A stretch of 35,870 nt of DNA from Candidatus Competibacteraceae bacterium. GTDB lineage: Bacteria > Pseudomonadota > Gammaproteobacteria > Competibacterales > Competibacteraceae. Positions 1-8,160 of the stretch are shown piece by piece. Every line of letters begins with the position of its first letter. The first letter of the stretch is position 1. The DNA lies in assembly GCA_003989065.1 (NCBI GenBank), contig RXIW01000038.1:1-35870 (forward strand), read 5' to 3'. The notes below the pieces were generated by a model that was not told the DNA's origin, searched no databases, and worked only from the letters and a program-made list of their open reading frames with translations. Both the position numbers and the translations under genes were made by a program.

Positions 1-172
1 CCCCTCCCCCAACAACTTCCCTCTCTTTTAACGATCTCTCTCTAAACCTTCAAAGCCTCAATGGCTGCGAAGGATGTTAAGCATAACTCCTAAAATCCTT
101 TTTGTAAAGCTAGCAAATTCGCTCGCTTCGTTTCCCATCCCCTGTCCGGCAATGCGTTCAAGGGAAGCGCGA
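1..172 (-). other. Leader region downstream of the rRNA-like promoter
   Basis: No credible gene lies here. The stretch would be the 5' leader of the transcript started by the promoter at 173-200. I looked for a boxA antitermination element on the minus strand and did not find a clear one. A similar string (CTCTTTTAACGA) occurs only on the plus strand, which is the wrong orientation. The leader's target lies beyond the window. Confidence 0.35.
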
Positions 173-200
173 ATTATAGGGCTGAAAATTCCCCTGTCAA
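173..200 (-). promoter_or_regulatory. Near-consensus sigma70 promoter, rRNA P1-like
   Basis: On the minus strand a perfect -35 TTGACA (plus positions 195-200) and a perfect -10 TATAAT (173-178) are separated by 16 bases. A GC-rich stretch (TCGCGC) follows the -10, the kind of discriminator seen in growth-rate-regulated stable RNA promoters. AT-rich sequence upstream of the -35 overlaps the end of tyrS. The transcript would leave the window at base 1. In Pseudomonas a 16S rRNA gene follows tyrS/tyrZ, so an rRNA operon just outside is the likely target; that is inference. Confidence 0.7.
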
Positions 201-233
201 CTCCTTCTTGCGATTTATCGGCAAAAACTTCGC

Positions 234-1436
234 TTACAGCACTTCAACCCGCGCAACTCGCCGCTTGCCGACCTGATAGACATGCTTGCTGCCCGTCACT
301 AATGCCAAATCGCGGTTCTCGACGCGTTCGCCGTCGATCCGCACAGCCCCCTGCTGGATCAAGCGCAGTGCCTCCGAAGTGCTGGTCACCAAGCCGGCTT
401 CCTTCAGCAGGTTGGCGATCAGCAAGCGACCGTCGCGGGATTTGACCTGGATCTCGGCCAGATCCTCGGGCAAACCGCCCTTCTGGAACCGCTCGATAAA
501 CGCCGCCAGTGCACTCCGGCCAGCCTCAGCGCCATGGAAACGGGCAACCAGCTCCTCGGCCAATCTGAATTTGACATCGCGCGGATTCAGGGCTTGACCA
601 TCCACCTGACGCCGCCATTCGGCGATCTCGCGGACCGGGTAGAAGCTCAGCAGCTCGAAATAACGCCACATCAGATCGTCGGAAATCGACATCAGCTTGC
701 CGAACATCTCGTTTGGCTCGTCGCGGATGCCGACATAATTGCCCAGTGACTTCGACATCTTCTGCACCCCATCCAGACCTTCGAGGATGGGCATGGTCAG
801 GACGATCTGCGGCAACTGGCCATAGTGTTTCTGCAGCTCGCGCCCGACCAGCAGATTGAAGGTCTGATCGGTGCCGCCCAGCTCCACATCGGCCCGCATA
901 GCCACCGAATCGTAGCCTTGCACCAACGGATAGAGAAACTCATGGATCGCGATCGGCTGGCCGCTGGCATAACGCTTACCGAAGTCATCCCGCTCCAGCA
1001 TCCGGGCAACGGTGTGCTTGGCCGCCAGATGGATGAAATCGGCCGGCGTCATTTGGTCGAACCAAGTCGAATTGAACATCACCTCGGTTTTCTGCGGATC
1101 GAGAATCTTGAACACCTGCTCCTGATAGGTCTTGGCATTCACCTGAATCTCTTCTCGCGTCAACGGCTTGCGGGTGACGTTCTTGCCGGTTGGATCGCCG
1201 ATCATGCCGGTGAAGTCGCCGATCAGGAACATGACGTGATGACCGAGTTCCTGAAATTGGCGGAGCTTGTTGATCAGAACCGTATGCCCCAGATGGAGAT
1301 CCGGGGCGGTCGGGTCGAAGCCGGCCTTGATCCGCAGGGGCCGTCCGGACTTGAGCCGTTCGACCAGTTCGTTTTCCAGCAGGAGACCCACCGCGCCGCG
1401 CTTGATCAGCTCCAGCGATTCTTCAACCGAGTACAT
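234..1436 (-). CDS. tyrS: Tyrosyl-tRNA synthetase (TyrZ-type)
   Basis: Charges tRNA-Tyr with tyrosine in the cytoplasm; a class I aminoacyl-tRNA synthetase. The 400-aa product has the HIGH-type motif HLGH at residues 48-51, the KMSKS motif at about 226-230 and a C-terminal S4-like RNA-binding region. The canonical KMSKS (rather than KFGKT as in E. coli TyrS) and the length of about 400 aa place it with the TyrZ-type enzymes found in Pseudomonas and many proteobacteria. The start is supported by a GAGGA Shine-Dalgarno about seven bases upstream. A terminator-like hairpin ends immediately before that Shine-Dalgarno. The stop codon lies close to an rRNA-like promoter on the same strand, with no terminator seen between. 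Confidence 0.97.
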   Translation of the reverse strand: MYSVEESLELIKRGAVGLLLENELVERLKSGRPLRIKAGFDPTAPDLHLGHTVLINKLRQFQELGHHVMFLIGDFTGMIGDPTGKNVTRKPLTREEIQVNAKTYQEQVFKILDPQKTEVMFNSTWFDQMTPADFIHLAAKHTVARMLERDDFGKRYASGQPIAIHEFLYPLVQGYDSVAMRADVELGGTDQTFNLLVGRELQKHYGQLPQIVLTMPILEGLDGVQKMSKSLGNYVGIRDEPNEMFGKLMSISDDLMWRYFELLSFYPVREIAEWRRQVDGQALNPRDVKFRLAEELVARFHGAEAGRSALAAFIERFQKGGLPEDLAEIQVKSRDGRLLIANLLKEAGLVTSTSEALRLIQQGAVRIDGERVENRDLALVTGSKHVYQVGKRRVARVEVL

Positions 1437-1447
1437 GAACGATCCTC

Positions 1448-1470
1448 AAAAAAACAGCCGGTCCGGCTGG
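1448..1470 (-). terminator. Intrinsic terminator between erpA and tyrS
   Basis: Read on the minus strand, a GC-rich hairpin (CAGCCGG paired with CCGGCTG, plus positions about 1455-1469) is followed directly by seven T residues (1448-1454). It would end erpA transcription. Because the T run abuts the tyrS Shine-Dalgarno, it could also act as an attenuator in a tyrS leader. Confidence 0.75.
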
Positions 1471-1517
1471 GAGATCTCGCTCCCACCCGCCGACCGGCAT
1501 CCAGTGAAAGACGATAA

Positions 1518-1880
1518 TCAGGCGGAGAAGGACGAACCGCAACCGCAAGTGGTGACGGCGTTAGGATTGCGAATGACGAACTGCGCGCCTTCCAATCCTT
1601 CGGTATAGTCGATCTCGGCGCCGACCAGGTATTGAAAGCTCATCGGGTCGATCAACAGCTTCACACCCTGCTTCTCCACCACGGTATCGTCTTCGCTGCT
1701 GGATTCATCGAAAGTGAAGCCGTACTGGAATCCGGAGCAACCGCCACCGGAGATGAACACGCGCAGCATCAGCTTGGGGTTCTTCTCCTCCTCCAACAAC
1801 TCCTTGACCTTCGACGCCGCAGCGTCGGTAAACAGCAACGGGCTCTCGGCAGGCGTGAAATTTTCGACAGTGGCAGTCAT
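1518..1880 (-). CDS. erpA: Iron-sulfur cluster insertion protein ErpA (A-type carrier)
   Basis: Carries and delivers Fe-S clusters to apo-proteins, notably isoprenoid-pathway enzymes in E. coli. The 120-aa protein has an N-terminal extension of about 15 residues, then the HesB/IscA fold. The three cluster-ligating cysteines are visible: C48 in the GGGCSGF motif and C112 and C114 in the C-terminal CGCGSSF motif. The length matches ErpA rather than the shorter IscA. It lies between argC and tyrS, as in other gammaproteobacteria. A probable promoter with an overlapping palindrome lies upstream. Confidence 0.95.
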   Translation of the reverse strand: MTATVENFTPAESPLLFTDAAASKVKELLEEEKNPKLMLRVFISGGGCSGFQYGFTFDESSSEDDTVVEKQGVKLLIDPMSFQYLVGAEIDYTEGLEGAQFVIRNPNAVTTCGCGSSFSA

Positions 1881-1911
1881 GGCGCAGTCCTCAAGGGCAG
1901 AAAGTAAAGAA

Positions 1912-1941
1912 ATTGTCTAATTAGTTGACCTTGATGGTCAA
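1912..1941 (-). promoter_or_regulatory. Probable erpA promoter with palindrome over the -35
   Basis: On the minus strand, TTGACC (plus 1936-1941) and GACAAT (plus 1912-1917) are 18 bases apart and match a sigma70 promoter reasonably (5/6 and 4/6). The -35 is one arm of a perfect inverted repeat, TTGACC-N5-GGTCAA (1925-1941), an arrangement typical of an operator. It does not resemble the IscR sites I know, so the regulator is unknown. Confidence 0.45.
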
Positions 1942-1978
1942 GAATAGTTTGCCGCGCTCCAGCAAACGCGGGATCGCC

Positions 1979-3010
1979 TCAGGGCAACAGGGCGATTTGA
2001 TCCAGACCGGCGGTTTCCGGCAGGCCGAACATCAGATTCATATTCTGCACCGCTTGGCCCGCCGCCCCCTTGACCAGATTGTCGATGACCGACAGCACCA
2101 CCACGGTCTTGCCATTCTGCGGCCGGTGCACCGCCAGCCGGCACAGATTCGCCCCGCGCACGCTACGGGTTTCCGGATGGGATTTCGGCGGCAGCACATC
2201 GACGAAGGGTTCACCGGCATAGCGCTGCTCGAACAGCGCCTGCAAATCGATATCGGGCTCGGTCAACCGGGCGTACAAGGTCGCGTGGATGCCCCGGATC
2301 ATCGGCGTCAGGTGCGGCACGAACACCAAATCTACCGGATCGGGCGTCATGGCAGCCAAGCCCTGGCGAATCTCCGGCCAATGACGATGCGCCGGAACGT
2401 TGTAAGCCTTGAAATTGTCGCCCGCCTCGCATAGCAGGCTGCCGACTGCGGCTTTGCGCCCGGCGCCACTGACTCCGGACTTGGCGTCGGCGATCAAGGA
2501 TTGCGGATCGACCACGCCCGCGGCCAACAGCGGCAGGAACCCAAGCTGTACTGCCGTCGGATAACAACCGGGGTTGGCCACCAACCGCGCCTGACGGATA
2601 GCCTCACGATTGACTTCGGGCAGGCCATAGACGGCTTCCTCCAGCAAGGTCGGACAGGCATGCGGCATGGCGTACCACTGCTCCCAGTCCGTCGCCTGCC
2701 GTAGCCGGAAATCGGCAGCCAGATCGATCACCTTGACCCCGGCCTCCAGCAACGTCGGCACACTTTTCATGGCAGTGCCGTTGGGGGTGGCGAAGAACAC
2801 TACGTCACAACTCTTCAGCACGGCGTCATCCGGCTCGACGAACGCCAGCTCCACCCGGCCGCGCAGATTGGGAAACAGCTCGCTGACCGCCACGCCTTTC
2901 TCGCCGCGCGAGGTGATCACGGCCAGCTCCACCGCCGGATGCGTGGCCAGCAGCCGCAACAACTCGACCCCGGTATAACCGGTCCCCCCGACAATGCCCG
3001 CTCTGATCAT
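1979..3010 (-). CDS. argC: N-acetyl-gamma-glutamyl-phosphate reductase
   Basis: Third step of arginine biosynthesis: NADPH-dependent reduction of N-acetylglutamyl-phosphate to the semialdehyde. The 343-aa protein starts with the dinucleotide-binding GGTGYTG motif at residues 8-14 and has the catalytic cysteine C149 in NPGCYPT, followed by the dimerisation domain. The length is normal for the ArgC family. It lies upstream of erpA on the same strand, separated by about 100 bases that hold a probable erpA promoter. No other arg gene is in the window. Confidence 0.97.
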   Translation of the reverse strand: MIRAGIVGGTGYTGVELLRLLATHPAVELAVITSRGEKGVAVSELFPNLRGRVELAFVEPDDAVLKSCDVVFFATPNGTAMKSVPTLLEAGVKVIDLAADFRLRQATDWEQWYAMPHACPTLLEEAVYGLPEVNREAIRQARLVANPGCYPTAVQLGFLPLLAAGVVDPQSLIADAKSGVSGAGRKAAVGSLLCEAGDNFKAYNVPAHRHWPEIRQGLAAMTPDPVDLVFVPHLTPMIRGIHATLYARLTEPDIDLQALFEQRYAGEPFVDVLPPKSHPETRSVRGANLCRLAVHRPQNGKTVVVLSVIDNLVKGAAGQAVQNMNLMFGLPETAGLDQIALLP

Positions 3011-3194
3011 GGCTTTGGCCCACCTATACTCGGTAACGATTCGGAATGGCGCATCATACGGCCTTCCCTATCCGACGAAAACCAAGCCTTGGCCGACATC
3101 GTATAATACCGCTCCGCGATTTGGCGGGCGGCGTGGTCCAATCCTGCAGCGCGGTCCCGCCCTCCGCGGATAACAAGCTCTGGAGGTTCCTGTC

Positions 3195-3695
3195 GTGAAA
3201 TTAAGCAAAGAAATCATCATCGCCGGCATCGCGGTGATCGTAGTGATGGCGTGTGCCACCGTCTGGTTGATGCCCACCGGCTTGCGCCAAGCGCCGCCGC
3301 TAGTCGGCAAGACGCTCGATGGCCGCACTCTGACCTTGCAGCAATTTCGCGGCAAACCGGTGCTGGTCACCTTCTGGGCGACCACCTGCCCAGGCTGCAT
3401 CGAGGAAATGCCTCATCTGATCGATCTGTACCGCGACCTGAATCCCAAGGGGCTGGAAATCATCGGCGTGGCCATGGCCTACGATCCGCCGGAGCAGGTG
3501 CGGACGCTGGCCGCGCAACGGCAAATCCCCTACCCCATCGTGCTGGATACCCAGGCGCGCATCGCGCGGGAATTCGATAATGTCCAGCTGACCCCAACCT
3601 CGGTATTGATCTCGCCGGACGGCCGCATCGTCGAATATCGGCTCGGCGCGCTGGACATGCCGAAACTGCGCCAAACGATCGGCGCAATGCTGTAA
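3195..3695 (+). CDS. Membrane-anchored TlpA/ResA-like thiol-disulfide oxidoreductase
   Basis: A thioredoxin-fold protein of 166 aa that probably acts in the periplasm to reduce disulfides, for example in cytochrome c maturation or redox defence. Residues about 7-25 form a single hydrophobic anchor with no clear cleavage site. A ResA/TlpA-type domain follows, with the active-site CPGC in TFWATTCPGC, then the EEMPHL segment and the conserved cis-proline region (QLTPTSVLI). The start is GTG, chosen because CTGGAGG lies just upstream. It stands alone between argC (divergent) and the glucan cluster (convergent). A -10-like TATAAT lies at 3102-3107 but no good -35 accompanies it. The substrate cannot be told from sequence. 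Confidence 0.88.
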   Translation: MKLSKEIIIAGIAVIVVMACATVWLMPTGLRQAPPLVGKTLDGRTLTLQQFRGKPVLVTFWATTCPGCIEEMPHLIDLYRDLNPKGLEIIGVAMAYDPPEQVRTLAAQRQIPYPIVLDTQARIAREFDNVQLTPTSVLISPDGRIVEYRLGALDMPKLRQTIGAML

Positions 3696-3701
3696 GCGCC
3701 A

Positions 3702-3725
3702 AACGGCGAGCGGAGCACCGCCGTT
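3702..3725. terminator. Hairpin between convergent genes
   Basis: A perfect 7-base stem (AACGGCG at 3702-3708 with CGCCGTT at 3719-3725) lies between the tlpA-like gene and the convergent GH57 gene. Neither side has a T run, so it is a weak or factor-assisted terminator at best. Confidence 0.35.
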
Positions 3726-3735
3726 CGGGGACGCC

Positions 3736-4923
3736 TCAGCGGAAATAGGAATTGGCTCGATCCAGGGACTCGCAAGCCTGGTCGAGATCGGCGTGACAAC
3801 GCATCACCCAAGCGTCGCCCCAGAAGAAATTGCAACTGGTCTCAGCGCGCAACACCCGCCAGCGCGCCTCTTCGAGCAAATCCAGCAATTCCGGGCTGTT
3901 GGAACCGATGTGAGAGGCGTTGCGCAATGCGCCATGCACAGCTTGGCTCACCTCGCCCAACCGGGTCAAAGCGTCTTTCTGGGCCTGTGTCCCAGTCCAC
4001 TGCACAAAATCGCGGCCGTGATGCCAGCCGGTATTCCACGCTCCCGGTCCGACCGTCACCTCGCCCAGAGCCCCGAACCGATCGAGATAGTCCTTGATGA
4101 AAATCGGCTGGATGGTGTTGCCCCCCGAGCGCGCCCGTTCCATCAAGGGCTTGTAGAAGGCATCCCAGAAATTGCTGCCAGGCGTGACATTACGGAACCA
4201 GCCGCCAATCTGGCCATCGGAACAGGTGGTCACCAGGGGTGAAAAATCGCAATTCTTGGTTCGTTCCCGCACTTCCCGCGCAAACCATTCGAACTCCATG
4301 CCCGACTCCTGGGCATTGGACAGATCGCGATCGCGCACGATCACGATGATTTCCTCGCCGCCGAAGCGGGCGATATGCGGGCGATAGCGGATCTCATCCC
4401 AGCGCATGGCCGTCACCGGCTGCACATGCTCGCTATCTACCAGGACAAAACGATAGCCGAACCGCCGCAGCAACGGGATCATTTCCATGCAGAATCCCAT
4501 TTCCGGCGGCCAGAAACCCTGCAGATCGCTGTTGAAGAACTGGCGGTGGGCCATGCCGCGCCAGCGCTGCAGGTGAGTTTCCCAATCGCTGGGAGGCACC
4601 AGCGGCATCACGGGGTGATAATAGGCGGTGCCGAGCATGTCGATGACGCGAGTATTGCGCAACTGCCACAGCAGCGAACCACAATCGACGATACCGTAGA
4701 CCTTGCTCTGGAATTCAGAATTGGTCAGATCTTCCAACAGGGTTCCGGACAACGCCAGATGAACTCGGCCGATGTCCTGATAATCCTGTAGCGAGCGGGG
4801 AATCCGATCGATTGCAAACAGGATTTCCTTGGCTTCCCACTCGTTGTGCCGCAGCAAATGTTCCAGATTGCCATGAGGTTGATGCAGATTCAGTACCAAG
4901 GCGTGATAGAGGGTGTCCGTCAT
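3736..4923 (-). CDS. Glycoside hydrolase family 57 protein (395 aa)
   Basis: Probably acts on alpha-glucans (glycogen, maltodextrin). GH57 enzymes include amylases, 4-alpha-glucanotransferases and branching enzymes, and the exact activity cannot be assigned here. The N-terminus carries the family's HQP motif (LNLHQPHG). E141 in GFWPPEMGF is the likely nucleophile, and D236 in CSDGQIGGW is the likely acid/base. The C-terminal third is helical and ends with a tryptophan/cysteine-rich segment (ETSCNFFWGDAW) also echoed near the end of the neighbouring GH57 protein. At 395 aa it is shorter than GH57 branching enzymes (about 520 aa or more). It is the last gene of the cluster, about 120 bases after the other GH57 gene. 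That gap holds GC-rich inverted repeats. Confidence 0.85.
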   Translation of the reverse strand: MTDTLYHALVLNLHQPHGNLEHLLRHNEWEAKEILFAIDRIPRSLQDYQDIGRVHLALSGTLLEDLTNSEFQSKVYGIVDCGSLLWQLRNTRVIDMLGTAYYHPVMPLVPPSDWETHLQRWRGMAHRQFFNSDLQGFWPPEMGFCMEMIPLLRRFGYRFVLVDSEHVQPVTAMRWDEIRYRPHIARFGGEEIIVIVRDRDLSNAQESGMEFEWFAREVRERTKNCDFSPLVTTCSDGQIGGWFRNVTPGSNFWDAFYKPLMERARSGGNTIQPIFIKDYLDRFGALGEVTVGPGAWNTGWHHGRDFVQWTGTQAQKDALTRLGEVSQAVHGALRNASHIGSNSPELLDLLEEARWRVLRAETSCNFFWGDAWVMRCHADLDQACESLDRANSYFR

Positions 4924-5045
4924 GCTTCAGCTTCCTTCTGTCATAGATCGTGGCGGCGGAAGGCGGAACGATCCCGCCACCCGCCGCCGCCCTACGGATA
5001 TACATTGATAAAGCGTGAACCGATGCGGCTGAATGGCCTGGAAAA

Positions 5046-6518
5046 TTAAAAATCAGCCTCGGCGATACTACTGGCTCGTCGACAGATTTCGCGTCCGTAA
5101 TCGGTCCACAACCCTTGTCCCCAATACCGATAGCAGCTGGTTTGCGAGGACATCAGATGGAACAGGGCGTTGCGATAACGTGGATCACTGGTCGACACAC
5201 CAGGCTTCAACACTTTCTCGTGAAAGAGCGAGCTGGATTTCTCCATCGGCCCCAATACGTTATCGTAACCTCGCACCCAGGAAATATCGTTGGTCCAACT
5301 GCCGCCCTCCATATGGAAACGACCGTCTTCCTTCTTGAGTTCGGCAATGACAGCTTCCAGCTTCTTCGACCCGTCGCCAGGCTTCATCCGGTCCCAGATC
5401 CGCTTCTGGAACAGCGGCTGCAATGTCGGTAGGTCGGCCTCCCGCACCCCCGAGGCGAATAGATGTTCGAGATACTCGGTGGCGTTCATCATCGGCACAT
5501 CCGAGCCGGCGGCCTCGCGCGCCACCTGGAAGAACATGCCTGGAAATTCGTTCATCATGACCCCGCCGTTCTCGCCGTCGGCAATCTGGGTCACCAGGGG
5601 CGGCACCGATTTGCCGGCCAGCTCCCAGCGGGACAGGCCCTTGGCCTCGTAGTAGGGCTGCATCTGCGCCACCAGCTTGGTGTCGCTACCCTGGGTCTTG
5701 ACGATAGCGATGATGCTGACGGTTTCGCCATCGGAGTTGGTGCAAACCAGTCGGTGCGGCAGGTGCTTCTTTTCAGGCCCCCCACCGTTTTCGGGCTGTT
5801 CCACCGTGTGCTCCTGCACCAGCAGCCACTGATAACCGCAGTCCCTCAGGGTCTTGATGTAGGCATAGGCGGTATCGGGATGGTTGGGCAGCGCCATTTC
5901 CGATGGCGAGAACCCGCGCACCCGTCCCAGTGCCTCCAAGCCGAAAATGGCGGCGAAATGATGCTGCCAGGCTTTGACGTGCAGGCGGAAATCCTGCGCT
6001 GGAGTCGAAGGCGCCACCGCGTGGCCCCATGGACAACCCAGCCACTCCACCGCGCGCCGATAAGCTGGATTGCAGGTGACGTTCTTGAGCGTGTCGAATA
6101 CGTCGTGCAACCCCATCGCCCGCAGGCCGTGGAACAGCGTACCGGAGTATTCCAGCATCACCCGCGGTTCCTTGCCCTCGTTGATCAATTGCGGGACGAA
6201 CTCCCCGATCCGCTTATAGCACCAATGGAATACCGGCGCGTTGTAGTTGTCGCCGATCCCCTGGTTGTCCATCATGTATTTGAGATTGCTGATGATCGCC
6301 GCGGTGGACAGATCGCCGCCGCCAGCCGGAATCAGGGGCTGGTGCATATGCAGGGCGATGGCGCAAGCAGCCCGGATCCGCCCGAAATCGACCCGGCTTT
6401 CCGGCAAGAACACGGGCTTATCCTGAGCAGCGCGTATGGCTTCTTCGACGAGCGGTTCCGAACCGCAGACATTCGGCAAACCATCAATGTATTCCGGAAG
6501 CTGAGTCATGCAGATCAT
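5046..6518 (-). CDS. Glycoside hydrolase family 57 protein (490 aa)
   Basis: A second, divergent GH57 paralogue, probably an alpha-glucan hydrolase or transferase. An N-terminal extension of about 50 residues precedes the HQP motif (ALHMHQPL). The probable catalytic residues are E207 in GFSPSEMALP and D314 in ADGENGGVMMNEF. The C-terminal region ends in a motif (SSQTSCYRYWGQGLW) comparable to that of the 395-aa neighbour, which suggests an old duplication. No signal peptide is visible, so a cytoplasmic location is likely. It lies 80 bases downstream of the glycogen synthase gene and shares its strand, so co-transcription is likely. The precise reaction is not predictable; a role in glycogen remodelling is inferred from context. 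Confidence 0.86.
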   Translation of the reverse strand: MICMTQLPEYIDGLPNVCGSEPLVEEAIRAAQDKPVFLPESRVDFGRIRAACAIALHMHQPLIPAGGGDLSTAAIISNLKYMMDNQGIGDNYNAPVFHWCYKRIGEFVPQLINEGKEPRVMLEYSGTLFHGLRAMGLHDVFDTLKNVTCNPAYRRAVEWLGCPWGHAVAPSTPAQDFRLHVKAWQHHFAAIFGLEALGRVRGFSPSEMALPNHPDTAYAYIKTLRDCGYQWLLVQEHTVEQPENGGGPEKKHLPHRLVCTNSDGETVSIIAIVKTQGSDTKLVAQMQPYYEAKGLSRWELAGKSVPPLVTQIADGENGGVMMNEFPGMFFQVAREAAGSDVPMMNATEYLEHLFASGVREADLPTLQPLFQKRIWDRMKPGDGSKKLEAVIAELKKEDGRFHMEGGSWTNDISWVRGYDNVLGPMEKSSSLFHEKVLKPGVSTSDPRYRNALFHLMSSQTSCYRYWGQGLWTDYGREICRRASSIAEADF

Positions 6519-6598
6519 TCTCCTGTGCGGTGGTGGCCTTCGCCAAGGTCATTCGGAACGGATTCGCTCGTAAAAATCGCCATCCGGCGGGATTGCGC

Positions 6599-8071
6599 CT
6601 ATTTGCAGCGGATGTGATCGTAGATGTTCAGATAGTCCTGGCCGGGCCGACACCACGAATAGTCACTGTTCATACCGTGGGTCATCAACTGGCGGAAATC
6701 GTCCGGATAGGCGAACCACAAGGCGATGGCGCGCTGCATGGCGGACTCGACGCCGGAGTGGTCGGCCCCCTGGAACGCATAGCCATTGCGCTCTTCCCAG
6801 GGCTTGTGGGAATAGTCCTTGTCGAACACCGTGTCCTTCAGGCCGCCCACTTCGCGCACGATCGGCACCGTGCCGTACTTCAGCGCAATCATCTGGGTCA
6901 GCCCGCAAGGCTCGAACAGACTGGGCATGATCACCATATCCGCTCCGGCATAAATCAGATGCGACAACTCCTCATCAAAACCCAGTTCCAGATGGCAATC
7001 CGGGCTGTCGTTGAGATGCCGCTTCAAATTCCAGAACTGCTGGTTGATGTGCGGATCCGGGCTGGAGCCGAGCAGCACGAACTGGGCGTTGTGGCGCAGG
7101 GCGTAGAAAATGGCGTGATGGATGAGATGAACGCCCTTCTGGCTGTCCAACCGGCCCACGTAAGCGATGAGCGGCTTGAAATCCTTGCGTAGCCACAACC
7201 GGTCGCGCAAGGCGTCCTTATTCTCGTATTTCCGCTCTAGGGTCTCGACCCCGTAACGAACGGGAATATGTTGATCGACTTCCGGATTCCAAACATCGTA
7301 GTCGATGCCGTTCAATACCCCGCCAAACTTGCTCTGGTGGATATTCAAGGTGTGATTCAAACCACAGCCCTGATCGGTGAAGCGGACTTCATGGGCATGG
7401 GTCGGCGACACCGTGGTCACGAAATTGGAATAGACGATGCCGCCCTTCATCAGATTGATGGCACCGTGATTGAAATTGTCGCGCAAGCGGTCGTAATTGA
7501 AATAGTGCGCGATATTGGTCAGGCCGGTCGCCCACAGCGCGTATTCGCCGGTCACGCCCTGATGCTTAAAGTTGTGGATGGTGTAGCACACCCGCTGCCG
7601 GTTCATCCCGGCATGGGCGTATTGCTCGAACAATAGCACCGGTATCAGACCCGTCTGCCAGTCGTGGCAATGGATGATGTCGGGGCGACGGTTGTCCTTG
7701 AGCATGAATTCCAGCGCCGCCTTGCTGAAAAAAGCGAAGCGACTGACATCGTCCTGAAAGCCGTAGAAATGGCCGCGATTGAAAAAATTGTCCTGCGAAT
7801 GCGGTTCGATGAAGAAGCACTTGCGCCCGTGCACGAAACCGAACCACACCGAGCAATGAACGGCGCCGTTGTACCAGGGTACCCACAAATCCCGCATGCT
7901 GATTTGCAATCCCCAGATCTGGTCATAGCGCATGCAGTCGTACTTCGGCAGGATGATGTGAACCTCGTTGCCGCGAATCTCCAACTCTCGGCTCAACCCG
8001 AAAATCACATCCGCCAACCCGCCGACTTTCGCCACGGGGGCCAATTCGGAAGCAATCTGCACAATGTACAT
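6599..8071 (-). CDS. glgA: Glycogen synthase (GT5)
   Basis: Transfers glucose from a nucleotide sugar, normally ADP-glucose, to the non-reducing end of an alpha-1,4-glucan. The 490-aa GT-B protein has the N-terminal KVGGLADV motif at residues 15-22 that binds the sugar donor. It also has the central HCHDWQTGL segment, VGRLDSQKG at the start of the C-terminal domain, and the FEPCGLTQM / KYGTVPIV donor-binding region. The length is close to E. coli GlgA (477 aa). An AAGGA sequence lies about ten bases before the ATG. It sits between the GH13 gene and the two GH57 genes. No glgC, glgB or glgP is in the window, so donor supply and branching must be encoded elsewhere or done by the neighbours. Confidence 0.95.
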   Translation of the reverse strand: MYIVQIASELAPVAKVGGLADVIFGLSRELEIRGNEVHIILPKYDCMRYDQIWGLQISMRDLWVPWYNGAVHCSVWFGFVHGRKCFFIEPHSQDNFFNRGHFYGFQDDVSRFAFFSKAALEFMLKDNRRPDIIHCHDWQTGLIPVLLFEQYAHAGMNRQRVCYTIHNFKHQGVTGEYALWATGLTNIAHYFNYDRLRDNFNHGAINLMKGGIVYSNFVTTVSPTHAHEVRFTDQGCGLNHTLNIHQSKFGGVLNGIDYDVWNPEVDQHIPVRYGVETLERKYENKDALRDRLWLRKDFKPLIAYVGRLDSQKGVHLIHHAIFYALRHNAQFVLLGSSPDPHINQQFWNLKRHLNDSPDCHLELGFDEELSHLIYAGADMVIMPSLFEPCGLTQMIALKYGTVPIVREVGGLKDTVFDKDYSHKPWEERNGYAFQGADHSGVESAMQRAIALWFAYPDDFRQLMTHGMNSDYSWCRPGQDYLNIYDHIRCK

Positions 8072-8106
8072 AAGTATTCGTCCTTTATTGATTTCCTGGC
8101 GCGAGT

Positions 8107-8146
8107 GCGTGGCTCACCTTCCAATCGGCGCCTAGGTGAGCCACGC
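8107..8146. repeat. Perfect 12-bp inverted repeat in the GH13-glgA gap
   Basis: GCGTGGCTCACC at 8107-8118 is exactly mirrored by GGTGAGCCACGC at 8135-8146 around a 16-base loop. No T run follows on either strand, so it is not a classical terminator. It may be a REP-like palindromic element or an mRNA stem-loop that sets the ratio of the GH13 and glgA messages. Confidence 0.7.
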
Positions 8147-8160
8147 CCGCGCTCCGTGGT

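Noticed and set aside
1923..1980. A minus-strand frame after argC reading LLERGKLFLTIKVN before a stop, like a protein C-terminus
   Set aside because: It has no start or upstream coding signal outside the argC overlap, and the sequence is better explained as the erpA promoter region.
5463..6617. A 384-codon plus-strand open frame opposite the GH57 gene
   Set aside because: It is a GC-driven antisense shadow of 5046-6518, with no recognisable domain or ribosome site.
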